Positions 15,788 through 23,726 of a stretch of DNA of 64,000 bases are shown here, in pieces. The translations under genes were made by a program, and so were the position numbers. Under the pieces are notes generated by a model, which did no database searches, was not told the DNA's origin, and saw only the letters and a list, made by a program, of their open reading frames with translations. Source of the stretch: Sphingobacterium sp. LZ7M1. Lineage in GTDB: Bacteria; Bacteroidota; Bacteroidia; Sphingobacteriales; Sphingobacteriaceae. Position 1 is the stretch's first letter. Every line of letters starts with the position of its first letter. The DNA is taken from NCBI RefSeq assembly GCF_024296865.1, contig NZ_CP101134.1:4278001-4342000 (forward strand). Direction: 5' to 3'.

Positions 15788-17536
15788 TTACAAAGCACCC
15801 ATCATTTGAGTTGCGAAAGCATCATCTGGTTTCAACTTCAATGTTTCACCAAAATGTTGTTTAGCTTTAGCTGTGTCACCTTTTAGGTATGCGAAGTAAC
15901 CGATATAGTTATTAGCATCAGCAGCGTAAGTTTTGTTCGCTTCTTCTTCAGCTTTGCCAGATGCTGTGATAGCAGATAGCAATTGAGTGAATGAATCAAC
16001 GAATAGACCTTTAGCGTTTTCTGGATCGTACATTACGTTATCCAAAGCTAATTCAGTTAATCCTTTGTAATATAACGCAGGGATTTTGTATTTGTCAACA
16101 ACTTCTTTCTTAGTTGAAGCAGCTACTGTACCCAACGATTTAACTGCAGCCTCTAAATGTGGTCTAGCCTCATTCATCTTAGCAGTAACTTCTTCAGGAG
16201 TCAATTCAGTACCTTCAGGAACGGTTACCAATTTAGAACCGATACCGTACTCAATTTGCCCTAAGTAGAAGTTTGAATCGAAGAAGTAATCTGAACTGTC
16301 ATTGCTAGCTGGGATCGCAAAGATCTTAGATGCGATTTCGTTCTCACCGTTTTTGAAATATTCAAAAGCAGTTTCTGAGATTTCTTCATCATAGTTCTCA
16401 TCTTCTGTTTGTTTTGTTTCAGCTACTTTCAATAATTCAGCACCTTTTGCAGCATCACCTGCTACTAAATTTGCCAAACCAGCGTACAAGTAGTCACGAC
16501 CGATCAAACGTGCAGTATCAACTTTGCTGAATAAAGTAGTCATATACTCCAATGATTTTGGATAATCTTTATCTTGCAAGAAGGAGATGTATCCTAAGTA
16601 ACGGTATACTTTGGCATCAACACCTTCCACAGTTGATAATTCTTGAGCTACTGTCTTCAATTCATCGTAGTTACCAGAATAAACCAAGAAGTCAGCGTAA
16701 CGTACTTTAGCGTCTGTTGAAGCGTCACCTGTCAATGACAAGTATTTTTTGTAGTTTTCAACTGCTTTTTGGTTGATTTCACGGTATTGCTCTTCTGGTG
16801 CTTTGATAGATGACAAGTAATAAGTCTCTGCCAACTCACGGTAGATTGGACCATATTCAGGGTTTTCACCTGCCAATGTAGTCAATTGCTCTAATACTAC
16901 GTCATAAGCTTGCGCTCTTCTTGAAATGATTGCTTGACCAATTTTTGGAGCCAATAGGTTTCCATCGATTGCCAAAGCGTCACGGTAAGCTACGAATGCA
17001 GGGCTACTTTCACGTAAACCAGCGTAAGCGTCACCTAATGCTGTAGGAATTAATGCATCCTTAGCATTCATTTCTTTCGCTTTAGTCAAGTATTCAACCG
17101 CTTTCTTGTAATCTGGTTTTGGTGCATCAATGTACGCTCTACCGATAAAGTAAGGGATTTCATACTCTTTTTTGCCTATGCCTTGTGAAGCTTCTGAGAA
17201 TTTTGTTTCAGCAGCACTCACATTTCCTTTTTCAAGGTCTACGATACCTAAACCTACAGTATTCAATTTTTCCTTAGGAGCGTTTGTTACACCTTCTTGG
17301 AAAACGATCTGTGCCGAATCGACCTTATCGTTGATCAAGTGAATTTGACCTAAGTAAAAATAGTTTTCACCATCTTTTGCCTTTTTCTGAACTAAATTTT
17401 GCAACATAGCTTTAGCTTTGTCATATTGTTCAGCTTGAATTGCAGCCTTTGCATCTTTGATACTTTGAGCTTGTGTTGTTCCTGTAGCAACAGCTCCCGC
17501 AACTAAAAGGCTTAAAAATAATTTGCTGTTTGTCAT
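15788..17536 (-). CDS. Secreted TPR-repeat protein of the TonB cluster
   Basis: A 582-residue protein with a clear signal peptide (cleavage after about residue 23, TTQAQS), so periplasmic or outer-membrane located. The rest is alpha-helical with TPR-like units, for example DGENYFYLGQIHLINDKVDSAQ, KPDYKKAVEYLTKAKEMN and a final YLKGDTAKAKQHFGETLKLKPDD. It is the last gene of the exbB-exbD-exbD-tonB cluster, 27 bases after a PstS-like lipoprotein. TPR proteins usually act as scaffolds; a role linking the energised TonB system to outer-membrane partners is inferred from position only. Codon use looks like that of a well-expressed gene. Confidence 0.85.
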   Translation of the reverse strand: MTNSKLFLSLLVAGAVATGTTQAQSIKDAKAAIQAEQYDKAKAMLQNLVQKKAKDGENYFYLGQIHLINDKVDSAQIVFQEGVTNAPKEKLNTVGLGIVDLEKGNVSAAETKFSEASQGIGKKEYEIPYFIGRAYIDAPKPDYKKAVEYLTKAKEMNAKDALIPTALGDAYAGLRESSPAFVAYRDALAIDGNLLAPKIGQAIISRRAQAYDVVLEQLTTLAGENPEYGPIYRELAETYYLSSIKAPEEQYREINQKAVENYKKYLSLTGDASTDAKVRYADFLVYSGNYDELKTVAQELSTVEGVDAKVYRYLGYISFLQDKDYPKSLEYMTTLFSKVDTARLIGRDYLYAGLANLVAGDAAKGAELLKVAETKQTEDENYDEEISETAFEYFKNGENEIASKIFAIPASNDSSDYFFDSNFYLGQIEYGIGSKLVTVPEGTELTPEEVTAKMNEARPHLEAAVKSLGTVAASTKKEVVDKYKIPALYYKGLTELALDNVMYDPENAKGLFVDSFTQLLSAITASGKAEEEANKTYAADANNYIGYFAYLKGDTAKAKQHFGETLKLKPDDAFATQMMGAL

Positions 17537-17563
17537 AATCTGTTATTTACTCTTTGTTATAAA

Positions 17564-18520
17564 CTAATTTATGTTGTCTTCTCGAATGATGATTTCTCGA
17601 CCTGGCATCGTGACCGGCAAGAGTCCATATTTCAGAACAATCCGCTGCCCACGGTCTCCTGTCAAGAAAGCAGAAAATCCAATTCCCAATCCCAAATTTG
17701 GTTGATAATTCAACACGTGAAACTCTGTCTTCAACGCATATTCATCGGTAGCAAACGTGGTCTGAGAAGGCTTGAAAAAACCAAGGTTTTTCCCGTCTTT
17801 CAAACTTTGAAGGCTTAAGATACGAATTTTATTTTCTTCTCCAAATTGTGAAACGCAATCTAAATATTGACCATAGGACATTACACCGATGCTATTTGCA
17901 TCCGTTAATACCTCTTCTACAACCTCCTTGGAGGTCTTCATACCTTTTACTGATTGCCCTGAGACTTTATCCAATTTTACAAATTCTTTCACGCGTCGAA
18001 GAGTACTTGAATTCACATTGTCAAAAACCAAACGTTTTCCCGTATTGGAATCACCCTTCAATAAAGATGTTAACGTCGGAATATCGATTGAAGTATCTCT
18101 AGCGCTCAAATTATTGAAAAAAACCACCCCATCATAGAAGGCCGGAAATGTCCTCGGGCTAATTTTTCGACTGCTGAAACCCGCATTTTCTTCCTTGTTC
18201 AATAACCTGCTCAAAATCGCAATATCCGCCTCGCCTTTAATTAAAGCATTGATCGCTTCGCGTTCTGGCAATGGAATCAGTTTGATGTTCGCATTGACAT
18301 AGGATGTCTTGAAAACCTCTACCTGTTCCAGCATGATTGGAAGGACTGCTTCATCAACAATGACCGAAAGTTCACCTGTCAATATATCATCTTTTGAAGT
18401 GCCAGCGCCTGCTGTCGTGCTGTCTGCACTTTCCTGTCCTTTATTTCTATTTTGTGAACAGGAAATCGCTGAAGCTACAATCAGAAGCATCGCCAGTACA
18501 TACCATAATCTACCCTTCAT
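17564..18520 (-). CDS. PstS-like substrate-binding lipoprotein
   Basis: A 318-residue periplasmic-binding-type protein with a lipoprotein signal: an N-terminal hydrophobic stretch ending in ASAISC, with Cys near residue 21. The body resembles PstS-family phosphate-binding proteins, with GELSVIVDEAVLPIMLEQVEVF at the start of the mature fold, IKGEADIAILSRLL and a central FDNVNSSTLRRVKEF. No PstA/PstB/PstC genes are nearby; it lies inside a TonB-energising operon, so it may sense or bind a ligand there and not feed an ABC transporter. The ligand is unknown. Confidence 0.75.
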   Translation of the reverse strand: MKGRLWYVLAMLLIVASAISCSQNRNKGQESADSTTAGAGTSKDDILTGELSVIVDEAVLPIMLEQVEVFKTSYVNANIKLIPLPEREAINALIKGEADIAILSRLLNKEENAGFSSRKISPRTFPAFYDGVVFFNNLSARDTSIDIPTLTSLLKGDSNTGKRLVFDNVNSSTLRRVKEFVKLDKVSGQSVKGMKTSKEVVEEVLTDANSIGVMSYGQYLDCVSQFGEENKIRILSLQSLKDGKNLGFFKPSQTTFATDEYALKTEFHVLNYQPNLGLGIGFSAFLTGDRGQRIVLKYGLLPVTMPGREIIIREDNIN

Positions 18521-18555
18521 ATTATCTTAGAATGATTTAATGCCTCAAGGATTAA

Positions 18556-18792
18556 TTAATTCCTGAAATTATTTTGCCAAAGTCGGGCAAAACGCATAAA
18601 TGAATAGACGATTAGGAGTATCCCGAAGATCTTTTTATAGGTTGGATCGATCTCAATTGGAAATCCGCTCCAAAAGATGATCAACAATCCCAACACAAAA
18701 TAAAAGAGGAACATGAATAGTCCTAAAATGGACAGAAATCGCTGTGTGGGCGATTTCTGTCTAAAATTATTTCTTGTTGAATGATTCGACAT
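18556..18792 (-). CDS. Small two-helix membrane protein in the tonB operon
   Basis: A 78-residue protein with two hydrophobic segments (about residues 21-43 and 54-66) separated by a short loop (GFPIEIDPTYKK). I do not recognise a named family. It is supported as a real gene by its place in a tightly packed operon, 6 bases after tonB, and by membrane-protein composition. A structural or accessory role in the ExbB/TonB complex is possible but unproven. Confidence 0.7.
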   Translation of the reverse strand: MSNHSTRNNFRQKSPTQRFLSILGLFMFLFYFVLGLLIIFWSGFPIEIDPTYKKIFGILLIVYSFMRFARLWQNNFRN

Positions 18793-18798
18793 ATCGAA

Positions 18799-19680
18799 TT
18801 ACATTTGCGACAAGTCTAAGCGAATTGGCAATGAATAACGAACTGGAACCGGACGACCGTTTTGGATAGCTGGTTGCCATTTCTTTGATTTCTTCAATGC
18901 AGTGATCGCTGCTTGACCTGTACCGTAAGAAACGTCTTTTACCACTTTAATATCTGTCAAAGCACCTGTTTTGTCGATCACGAATGACAACTCTACTGTA
19001 CCTTTCACACCTGCATCGATAGCAGCTTGTGGATATTGAAGGGTGCTCGACACGAATTGACGGAATGCGTTGATACCACCTGGGTAAGATGCTGGAACCT
19101 CAACTGCCTCAAAGTCATAGACTTTGTTAGCGTCTCCGTCCTCAACTCCTTTTGTACTACCCGTGATAGCACCTTCCACTTTCTTCGGACCGAACTCTCC
19201 AGTAGGAACACCTGATGCACCTGGGGTACCTTTCAGGGTAATACGTGCTGGAGTAGCGTTTTTCTCTTTAATCTCTTCTTGAGAAACAACCTCTTCTTTT
19301 ACTTGTCTCGCATCAACAACCTTAGGCTCTGGGAAACGGATTAGGTCTTCCGCCGGTGGTTCCTCCGCGATACGCTGAGGTGGCTCTTCCTCTTGAGGTA
19401 GTGGTTCCTCTTCTTCAGGTGGTTCAGGGATCTCTAAATCCTCTAAAGTAACTGGAGTAACTTCTACTACTTCCTCAACAGGTTTCTCAGGAAAAAGCTT
19501 TATATCGAAGGCTTTTACAGCCGTGAAAGCAAGGACTACTGCCGAAACTGAGAATAAAGCGATGTTGGTAGCTTTTGGTGCGTATTTACGCAATGCATAT
19601 GCTCCGTACTCTTTATTTCTATTCTCGAAAACGACATCTAGCCATTCTTTCTTAAATAAATCTAATTTTGAACCGATCAT
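18799..19680 (-). CDS. tonB: Energy transducer TonB
   Basis: Couples the proton gradient, via ExbB/ExbD, to outer-membrane receptors such as the SusC protein in this window. Residues 1-40 are cytoplasmic, a membrane helix follows (about 36-57), then a Pro/Glu-rich periplasmic spacer (PEPPEEEEPLPQEEEPP and similar), and a C-terminal TonB domain from about residue 200 with YPGGINAFRQFV, YPQAAIDAGVKGTVELSF and the final VPVRYSLPIRL. The N-terminal motif VVFENRNKEYGAYALRK is typical of Bacteroidota TonB proteins. Length is 293 residues. Confidence 0.95.
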   Translation of the reverse strand: MIGSKLDLFKKEWLDVVFENRNKEYGAYALRKYAPKATNIALFSVSAVVLAFTAVKAFDIKLFPEKPVEEVVEVTPVTLEDLEIPEPPEEEEPLPQEEEPPQRIAEEPPAEDLIRFPEPKVVDARQVKEEVVSQEEIKEKNATPARITLKGTPGASGVPTGEFGPKKVEGAITGSTKGVEDGDANKVYDFEAVEVPASYPGGINAFRQFVSSTLQYPQAAIDAGVKGTVELSFVIDKTGALTDIKVVKDVSYGTGQAAITALKKSKKWQPAIQNGRPVPVRYSLPIRLDLSQM

Positions 19681-19703
19681 TTTTTTCCTTTTTGTCTGAT
19701 GAA

Positions 19704-20261
19704 TTATTCGTTATAGATTCCGTTTGTTTTCAAAACCTCAACTTCTTCAGGTTTGATTTTCGAAATCATGAAACGTTTAACATCAGTGATTTTCATTTCA
19801 TCTAGTATATCAACGAGGTTACGTTGTACTGATCTGTCACTTGGACGGATTACGACGATTAGGTCTTTTCCTCCTGACACCTGCGGAACCTGAGCTTTCT
19901 TCTCAAGGACGATCTTTCTGATTCCTTCTTTGCTATAGTCTACTACAGCGGGTGCCGAGATTGGGTTTGCTAATTGTCCATAATACCAAGCGATCTTGTT
20001 ATCTGATCCTAGCAATAAGGTGATCGAACGGTTATCTGCGATTTCAATCTCAGGGTTCAACTCATTCTTGTCCTTATTCTTATCAGGCATGTTAACATCC
20101 ATGGCTTGTGGCTTGTTCAAGGAAGTTGTTAGCATGAAGAAAGTAATCAGAAGGAATGCTAGATCCACCATCGCGGTTAAATCTACACGACCTCCATTTT
20201 TCTTCGACCTAACTTTGCCGCCTTTTTTGCCGCCGCCGGAGTCTTGATTTAATTCTGCCAT
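19704..20261 (-). CDS. exbD: Biopolymer transport protein ExbD (second copy)
   Basis: One of two ExbD-type subunits that form the proton-conducting core with ExbB. The N-terminus is Lys/Gly-rich and cytoplasmic; the single helix includes the conserved Asp in GRVDLTAMVDLAFLLITFFML. The periplasmic domain follows. The 185-residue length is typical. It is 10 bases after the other exbD and 23 bases before tonB. Confidence 0.94.
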   Translation of the reverse strand: MAELNQDSGGGKKGGKVRSKKNGGRVDLTAMVDLAFLLITFFMLTTSLNKPQAMDVNMPDKNKDKNELNPEIEIADNRSITLLLGSDNKIAWYYGQLANPISAPAVVDYSKEGIRKIVLEKKAQVPQVSGGKDLIVVIRPSDRSVQRNLVDILDEMKITDVKRFMISKIKPEEVEVLKTNGIYNE

Positions 20262-20270
20262 TTTCTCTTA

Positions 20271-20927
20271 TTATTTTTCCTGACGTAAACCGGTAACAAA
20301 GAAGAATTTGTTTTGTTTTTGGTTTCTCAGTGTTTCAATAATCAAATTCATTACCGCGTACTTCTCTTCCGCATCTGCTTTGATCGCTACTTTCATCGCT
20401 CCTGGATCTGACCAGTTCTTCACTTTGGTCTCTTGGTCACGGTTGAATTCTACCGTTGCCAAGCGAGCCTGTTGAACCCAATGATACAACTCGTTTGAAA
20501 GTTCTTCGGTGCTATCCACGGGGATACCTGGTTGAACCTCTAAAGTACGTTTGTCATTTGGTAATGAAAGTAGGGCACGCAATTGCTTGAAAGGTACTCC
20601 AAACTCATCTAGTCCTTTAAACTTCTCATAATCTTGTTCTGAGAACGCAACACCATATTTTGCCGACATATTCTTAAGAGTTTTTACGCGAACCTCAGGG
20701 TTCTTCTCTCCAAAAAATACTTTCCCTTGGTTACCTACGGTGATAACTGCTAAGTTATCGTCCGGTAATTTATCCAACGTAGTGGATGCAGGGGTGTCTA
20801 CGGGCATTACTTCTGGCTGACGTGCAGTTGCTGTCAAAACGAAGAATGTAAGAAGCAAGAAAGACACGTCACACATCGCCGTCATGTCGATCGATGTGCT
20901 GGCTCTTTTTACTTTTGCTTTTCCCAT
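20271..20927 (-). CDS. exbD: Biopolymer transport protein ExbD (first copy)
   Basis: ExbD-type subunit with a single N-terminal membrane helix containing the proton-relay Asp in SIDMTAMCDVSFLLLTFFVL. The periplasmic part (to residue 218) is longer than in its neighbour. Two different exbD genes in tandem are common in Bacteroidota TonB clusters and could give mixed complexes. It lies about 100 bases downstream of exbB. Confidence 0.94.
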   Translation of the reverse strand: MGKAKVKRASTSIDMTAMCDVSFLLLTFFVLTATARQPEVMPVDTPASTTLDKLPDDNLAVITVGNQGKVFFGEKNPEVRVKTLKNMSAKYGVAFSEQDYEKFKGLDEFGVPFKQLRALLSLPNDKRTLEVQPGIPVDSTEELSNELYHWVQQARLATVEFNRDQETKVKNWSDPGAMKVAIKADAEEKYAVMNLIIETLRNQKQNKFFFVTGLRQEK

Positions 20928-21026
20928 TTCTTTACTTCTTTAATGTGAACACTCTATTTCTTTTTAATAATGATGCGAAACCGTTGAACATTGCATAAAA
21001 TAAATTCAACTTTTTTTCGAATCTTC

Positions 21027-21857
21027 TTATTTGTGGTTTGCAGCGTATGTTTGTACGATTGAGAAACCAGCCTCGTCAATAGAATATGTTAACGTATCGA
21101 TCTTAGAAGTTAAGATGTTGTAGAAAATAATCGCGATTGTAGATGTACCGATACCTGTTGCCGTGTTGATCAAGGCCTCAGAAATACCGTTCGCTAATTT
21201 TGCTGAATCTGGTGCACCACCTGTAGCTAAAGCCGAGAACGCTTTAATCATACCTGTTACTGTACCTAATAGACCTGTCAATGTACCAATAGAAACTAAT
21301 GTTGCGATAACGGTTAAGTTCTTCTCTAACATTGGCATTTCTAAGGTAGTAGCCTCTTCAATTTCTTTTTGGATTGCTAATACCGATTTCTCTGTATCTA
21401 ATCCTGGATGTGCTTCAACATCTTTATATTTTAAAAGACCAGCTTTGATTACGTTCGCTACGGAACCTTTTTGCTTGTCACACTCTTGGATAGCTGAATC
21501 AATGTTACCTGATCTCAATAATCCTTGTACTTTTCTTACGAAGTTACCTACGTTTCCTGTTCCAGATGCTTTACCAATAACGATAAGACGCTCGATTGAA
21601 AACACCCATACCATTAAGAATAAACCTAGAAGAACTGGTACTACGTAACCTGCATGGTAAACCATACCGTAGTAGTTACCTGGTTTTGGTTGGTTCGCTG
21701 GATTCTCATCGATAAAGTTTGAAGGATCACCCATCACAAACTTGTAAACCAAGAAACCAATTACTAGACAAATGATAATTGCTAAACTTGCAAATAGATT
21801 ACCCGCATTGCCACTCTCTTGTTTAGCTGGGGTTGTAGTTTTTGGTGCGTTTGCCAT
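21027..21857 (-). CDS. exbB: MotA/TolQ/ExbB proton channel family protein
   Basis: Inner-membrane scaffold of the TonB motor. The 276 residues contain an N-terminal helix (about 23-43), a second (about 72-92), and the C-terminal helical hairpin with LLGTVTGMIKAFSALA and GISEALINTATGIGTSTIAIIFYN, the MotA_ExbB signature. It is the first gene of the operon and is preceded by a promoter-like element about 100 bases upstream. Confidence 0.95.
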   Translation of the reverse strand: MANAPKTTTPAKQESGNAGNLFASLAIIICLVIGFLVYKFVMGDPSNFIDENPANQPKPGNYYGMVYHAGYVVPVLLGLFLMVWVFSIERLIVIGKASGTGNVGNFVRKVQGLLRSGNIDSAIQECDKQKGSVANVIKAGLLKYKDVEAHPGLDTEKSVLAIQKEIEEATTLEMPMLEKNLTVIATLVSIGTLTGLLGTVTGMIKAFSALATGGAPDSAKLANGISEALINTATGIGTSTIAIIFYNILTSKIDTLTYSIDEAGFSIVQTYAANHK

Positions 21858-21953
21858 TTTTTACTAATTTTTAGATTTTTTACTGTTGTTTAATTATTAA
21901 GTTAAATTCAATTTAATGCAAGCTAAATGCCGTTATTTTACATTAATTCAAAA

Positions 21954-21961
21954 CAAATATA
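21954..21961 (-). promoter_or_regulatory. -7 promoter element of the exbB operon
   Basis: The minus strand reads TATATTTG, matching TAnnTTTG, with a TTTTG about 17 bases upstream. The transcript would have a leader of roughly 90-100 bases before the exbB ATG at 21857. Confidence 0.5.
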
Positions 21962-22273
21962 GCATTTTCTGTTAAAAACAAAATTAATTTGAAGATATCT
22001 GATTATTTAACTTTTAGGCTGTGTTACCTACTCATTGACGTTCTTCAGCAGCTCTCAAATCAATGCTTCTTTTGTCGTATCACATAACGGTTGAATATTC
22101 CATATTTTTTACAATGAAAACCATTTTTTTTTTGAATTGCAAATTATCAAATCGTTAAATGTTAAAAATAAGTGAGTATTTACTTACAATACCGCCCGCC
22201 TTTGCACCCCCTATTTTTAACCAAATCCCCATTATTTCTTTGTTTTTTAAACGTTTACAGGACAATTCCATGT
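21962..22273. other. Intergenic spacer upstream of exbB operon
   Basis: About 310 bases between the exbB promoter and the end of the SUI1-like gene. It is AT-rich with homopolymer T runs and a small hairpin around 22173-22190. No gene, RNA or clear terminator was recognised. Confidence 0.5.
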
Positions 22274-22624
22274 TTAACCACCAAAGGATTTAACTTGATA
22301 CTTCTCCGAACTTAAATATTGTATAATTTTTTCTTTAAAATCACCTTGTATCAATATTTCACCATCCTTGGCACTCCCCCCTACGCCACATCGCTGCTTC
22401 AATTTACGGGCTAAATCATCCAAATCTGAACCAGTCCCTATAAATCCCGTCACGATGGTCACAACCTTCCCCTTCCGCTGTTTCTTGTCCAAGCCGACCT
22501 TCAGTTTCTGCTTCTCATTGGGAAGGGTGTCCACTTCCTCCATCCCATCCGAATCGGTATATTCATAATCGTCAGAGGTCGAATAAACGATCCCTTCGAA
22601 TCTTTGCTTCTTCTGTTTTGCCAT
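22274..22624 (-). CDS. SUI1/eIF1-family translation factor
   Basis: A 116-residue protein of the bacterial YciH group, homologous to eukaryotic initiation factor eIF1. The family core is in the second half: TIVTGFIGTGSDLDDLARKL, then CGVGGSAKDGEILIQGDF and a final LSSEKYQVKSFGG. These proteins act on start-codon fidelity in eukaryotes; the bacterial role is less clear. The ATG at 22624 (MAKQKKQRF) is preferred to a TTG three codons upstream and lies 2 bases after the lipid kinase stop, so the two are likely co-translated. Confidence 0.88.
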   Translation of the reverse strand: MAKQKKQRFEGIVYSTSDDYEYTDSDGMEEVDTLPNEKQKLKVGLDKKQRKGKVVTIVTGFIGTGSDLDDLARKLKQRCGVGGSAKDGEILIQGDFKEKIIQYLSSEKYQVKSFGG

Positions 22625-22626
22625 AA

Positions 22627-23502
22627 CTAACAAATAATCTTGAGGGCATTGCCCTGCACTTCTATATCAATCTTGTTTCCTAAATCCATCGGCTCTCCAT
22701 CCAAATGCAATGGTGCCTTTCCCTCCTGCTCGATACAGATCTTCTTCCCTGGTATTATTTCTACATACTCGGATTGGTCCGCAGTCTTGTTGAAGAGATG
22801 GAAGATCATCATCGGTAATGTATATAACGGAAATTTATGCACAATACATACATCCAATACCCCATCATTGATGGATGCATTCGGCGCAATGTAGGCGTTA
22901 TTGCCATATTGCGGTGAATTCGCAACCGATATCATAAAGGCCTCCCGTTCATAGACCTTACCATCAATGTTCAATGTGTATTTCTTAGGCTTATACTTAC
23001 TAATAACGTTAATTATCGTGCGAAGGTATCCAACCGGCCCCCTAAATGTTTCCGAAGCAAAGCGATCACTTACTGAAGCATCAAAACCGATACCCGCAAT
23101 ATTGAAGAAACAACGTTCCCCGATCTTTCCACAATCGATGTCGACCGATTCAAACCGATTGATCCTGCGCAAAGCTGCCGACTCATTCATCGGAATACCT
23201 AAATAAAGCGCCAATCCATTCCCAGAACCCTCAGGGACAATGCCCAATGGAATATCACTGCCCACCAAGGCCGTCCCTATTTCATTGATCGTGCCATCGC
23301 CACCTACGGCAATGACGGCATCGTACTGCTCATCTATCGCAGATTTAGCAAGTTCATAGGCGTGATTAGCGTGATTGGTAATCTTAAACGTCGGGTCAAA
23401 CCTGTTTAAATCCAGTACTTCGAGTACCTGTTTATTAAACGTTGTTTTCTTCTTCCCACCAGATACTGGATTGATTACAAACAGTATGCGCTTCTTTCTC
23501 AT
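22627..23502 (-). CDS. Diacylglycerol/lipid kinase family protein
   Basis: A 291-residue member of the DagK/YegS/BmrU kinase family, which phosphorylates diacylglycerol or related lipids. The N-terminal catalytic domain has VNPVSGGKKK (about residues 10-19), the nucleotide loop AVGGDGTINEIGTALVGS (about 63-80) and GIVPEGSGNGLALYLGIP. The C-terminal half is the beta-sandwich domain, with FNIAGIGFDASVS. It is divergent from metK. A TATCTTTA box on the minus strand at 23522-23529 could be its promoter. The exact lipid substrate is not known. Confidence 0.88.
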   Translation of the reverse strand: MRKKRILFVINPVSGGKKKTTFNKQVLEVLDLNRFDPTFKITNHANHAYELAKSAIDEQYDAVIAVGGDGTINEIGTALVGSDIPLGIVPEGSGNGLALYLGIPMNESAALRRINRFESVDIDCGKIGERCFFNIAGIGFDASVSDRFASETFRGPVGYLRTIINVISKYKPKKYTLNIDGKVYEREAFMISVANSPQYGNNAYIAPNASINDGVLDVCIVHKFPLYTLPMMIFHLFNKTADQSEYVEIIPGKKICIEQEGKAPLHLDGEPMDLGNKIDIEVQGNALKIIC

Positions 23503-23570
23503 TTACGTCATTTAATTCCGCTAAAGATAATAATTTGGATGAAATACTTTTTAAATATTGCAAAGTATCG

Positions 23571-23578
23571 TAGCTTTG
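23571..23578 (+). promoter_or_regulatory. -7 promoter element of metK
   Basis: TAGCTTTG matches TAnnTTTG. A start site 4-8 bases downstream would begin the transcript at about 23582-23586, just ahead of the riboswitch-like structure. Confidence 0.55.
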
Positions 23579-23590
23579 TGCCACACAAAA

Positions 23591-23668
23591 TGTGGACTGA
23601 TTTGCATTTAGCATTATCATAATGTAAATGGGAGATTGCAACCACAGTAAAAAAGTGCTAAAACCATT
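23591..23668 (+). promoter_or_regulatory. Probable SAM-II riboswitch in the metK leader
   Basis: The segment follows the SAM-II pseudoknot layout. P1 is TGTGG (23591-23595) with CCACA (23642-23646). The conserved GATTT is at 23599-23603, ATTGCAA at 23635-23641, and GCTAAAA at 23657-23663. The pseudoknot stem is AATGG (23627-23631) with CCATT (23664-23668), and TTGC can pair in part with GCTAA. An extra hairpin (CATTTA...TAAATG, 23605-23630) is inserted in the first loop. SAM-II binds S-adenosylmethionine and lowers expression, fitting its position 58 bases before the start codon of SAM synthetase. Confidence 0.72.
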
Positions 23669-23726
23669 CGGGACAAATGATTTTTCACATACTGCCTGCT
23701 ATTCCCTTCAAACGTTTATTATTTTT

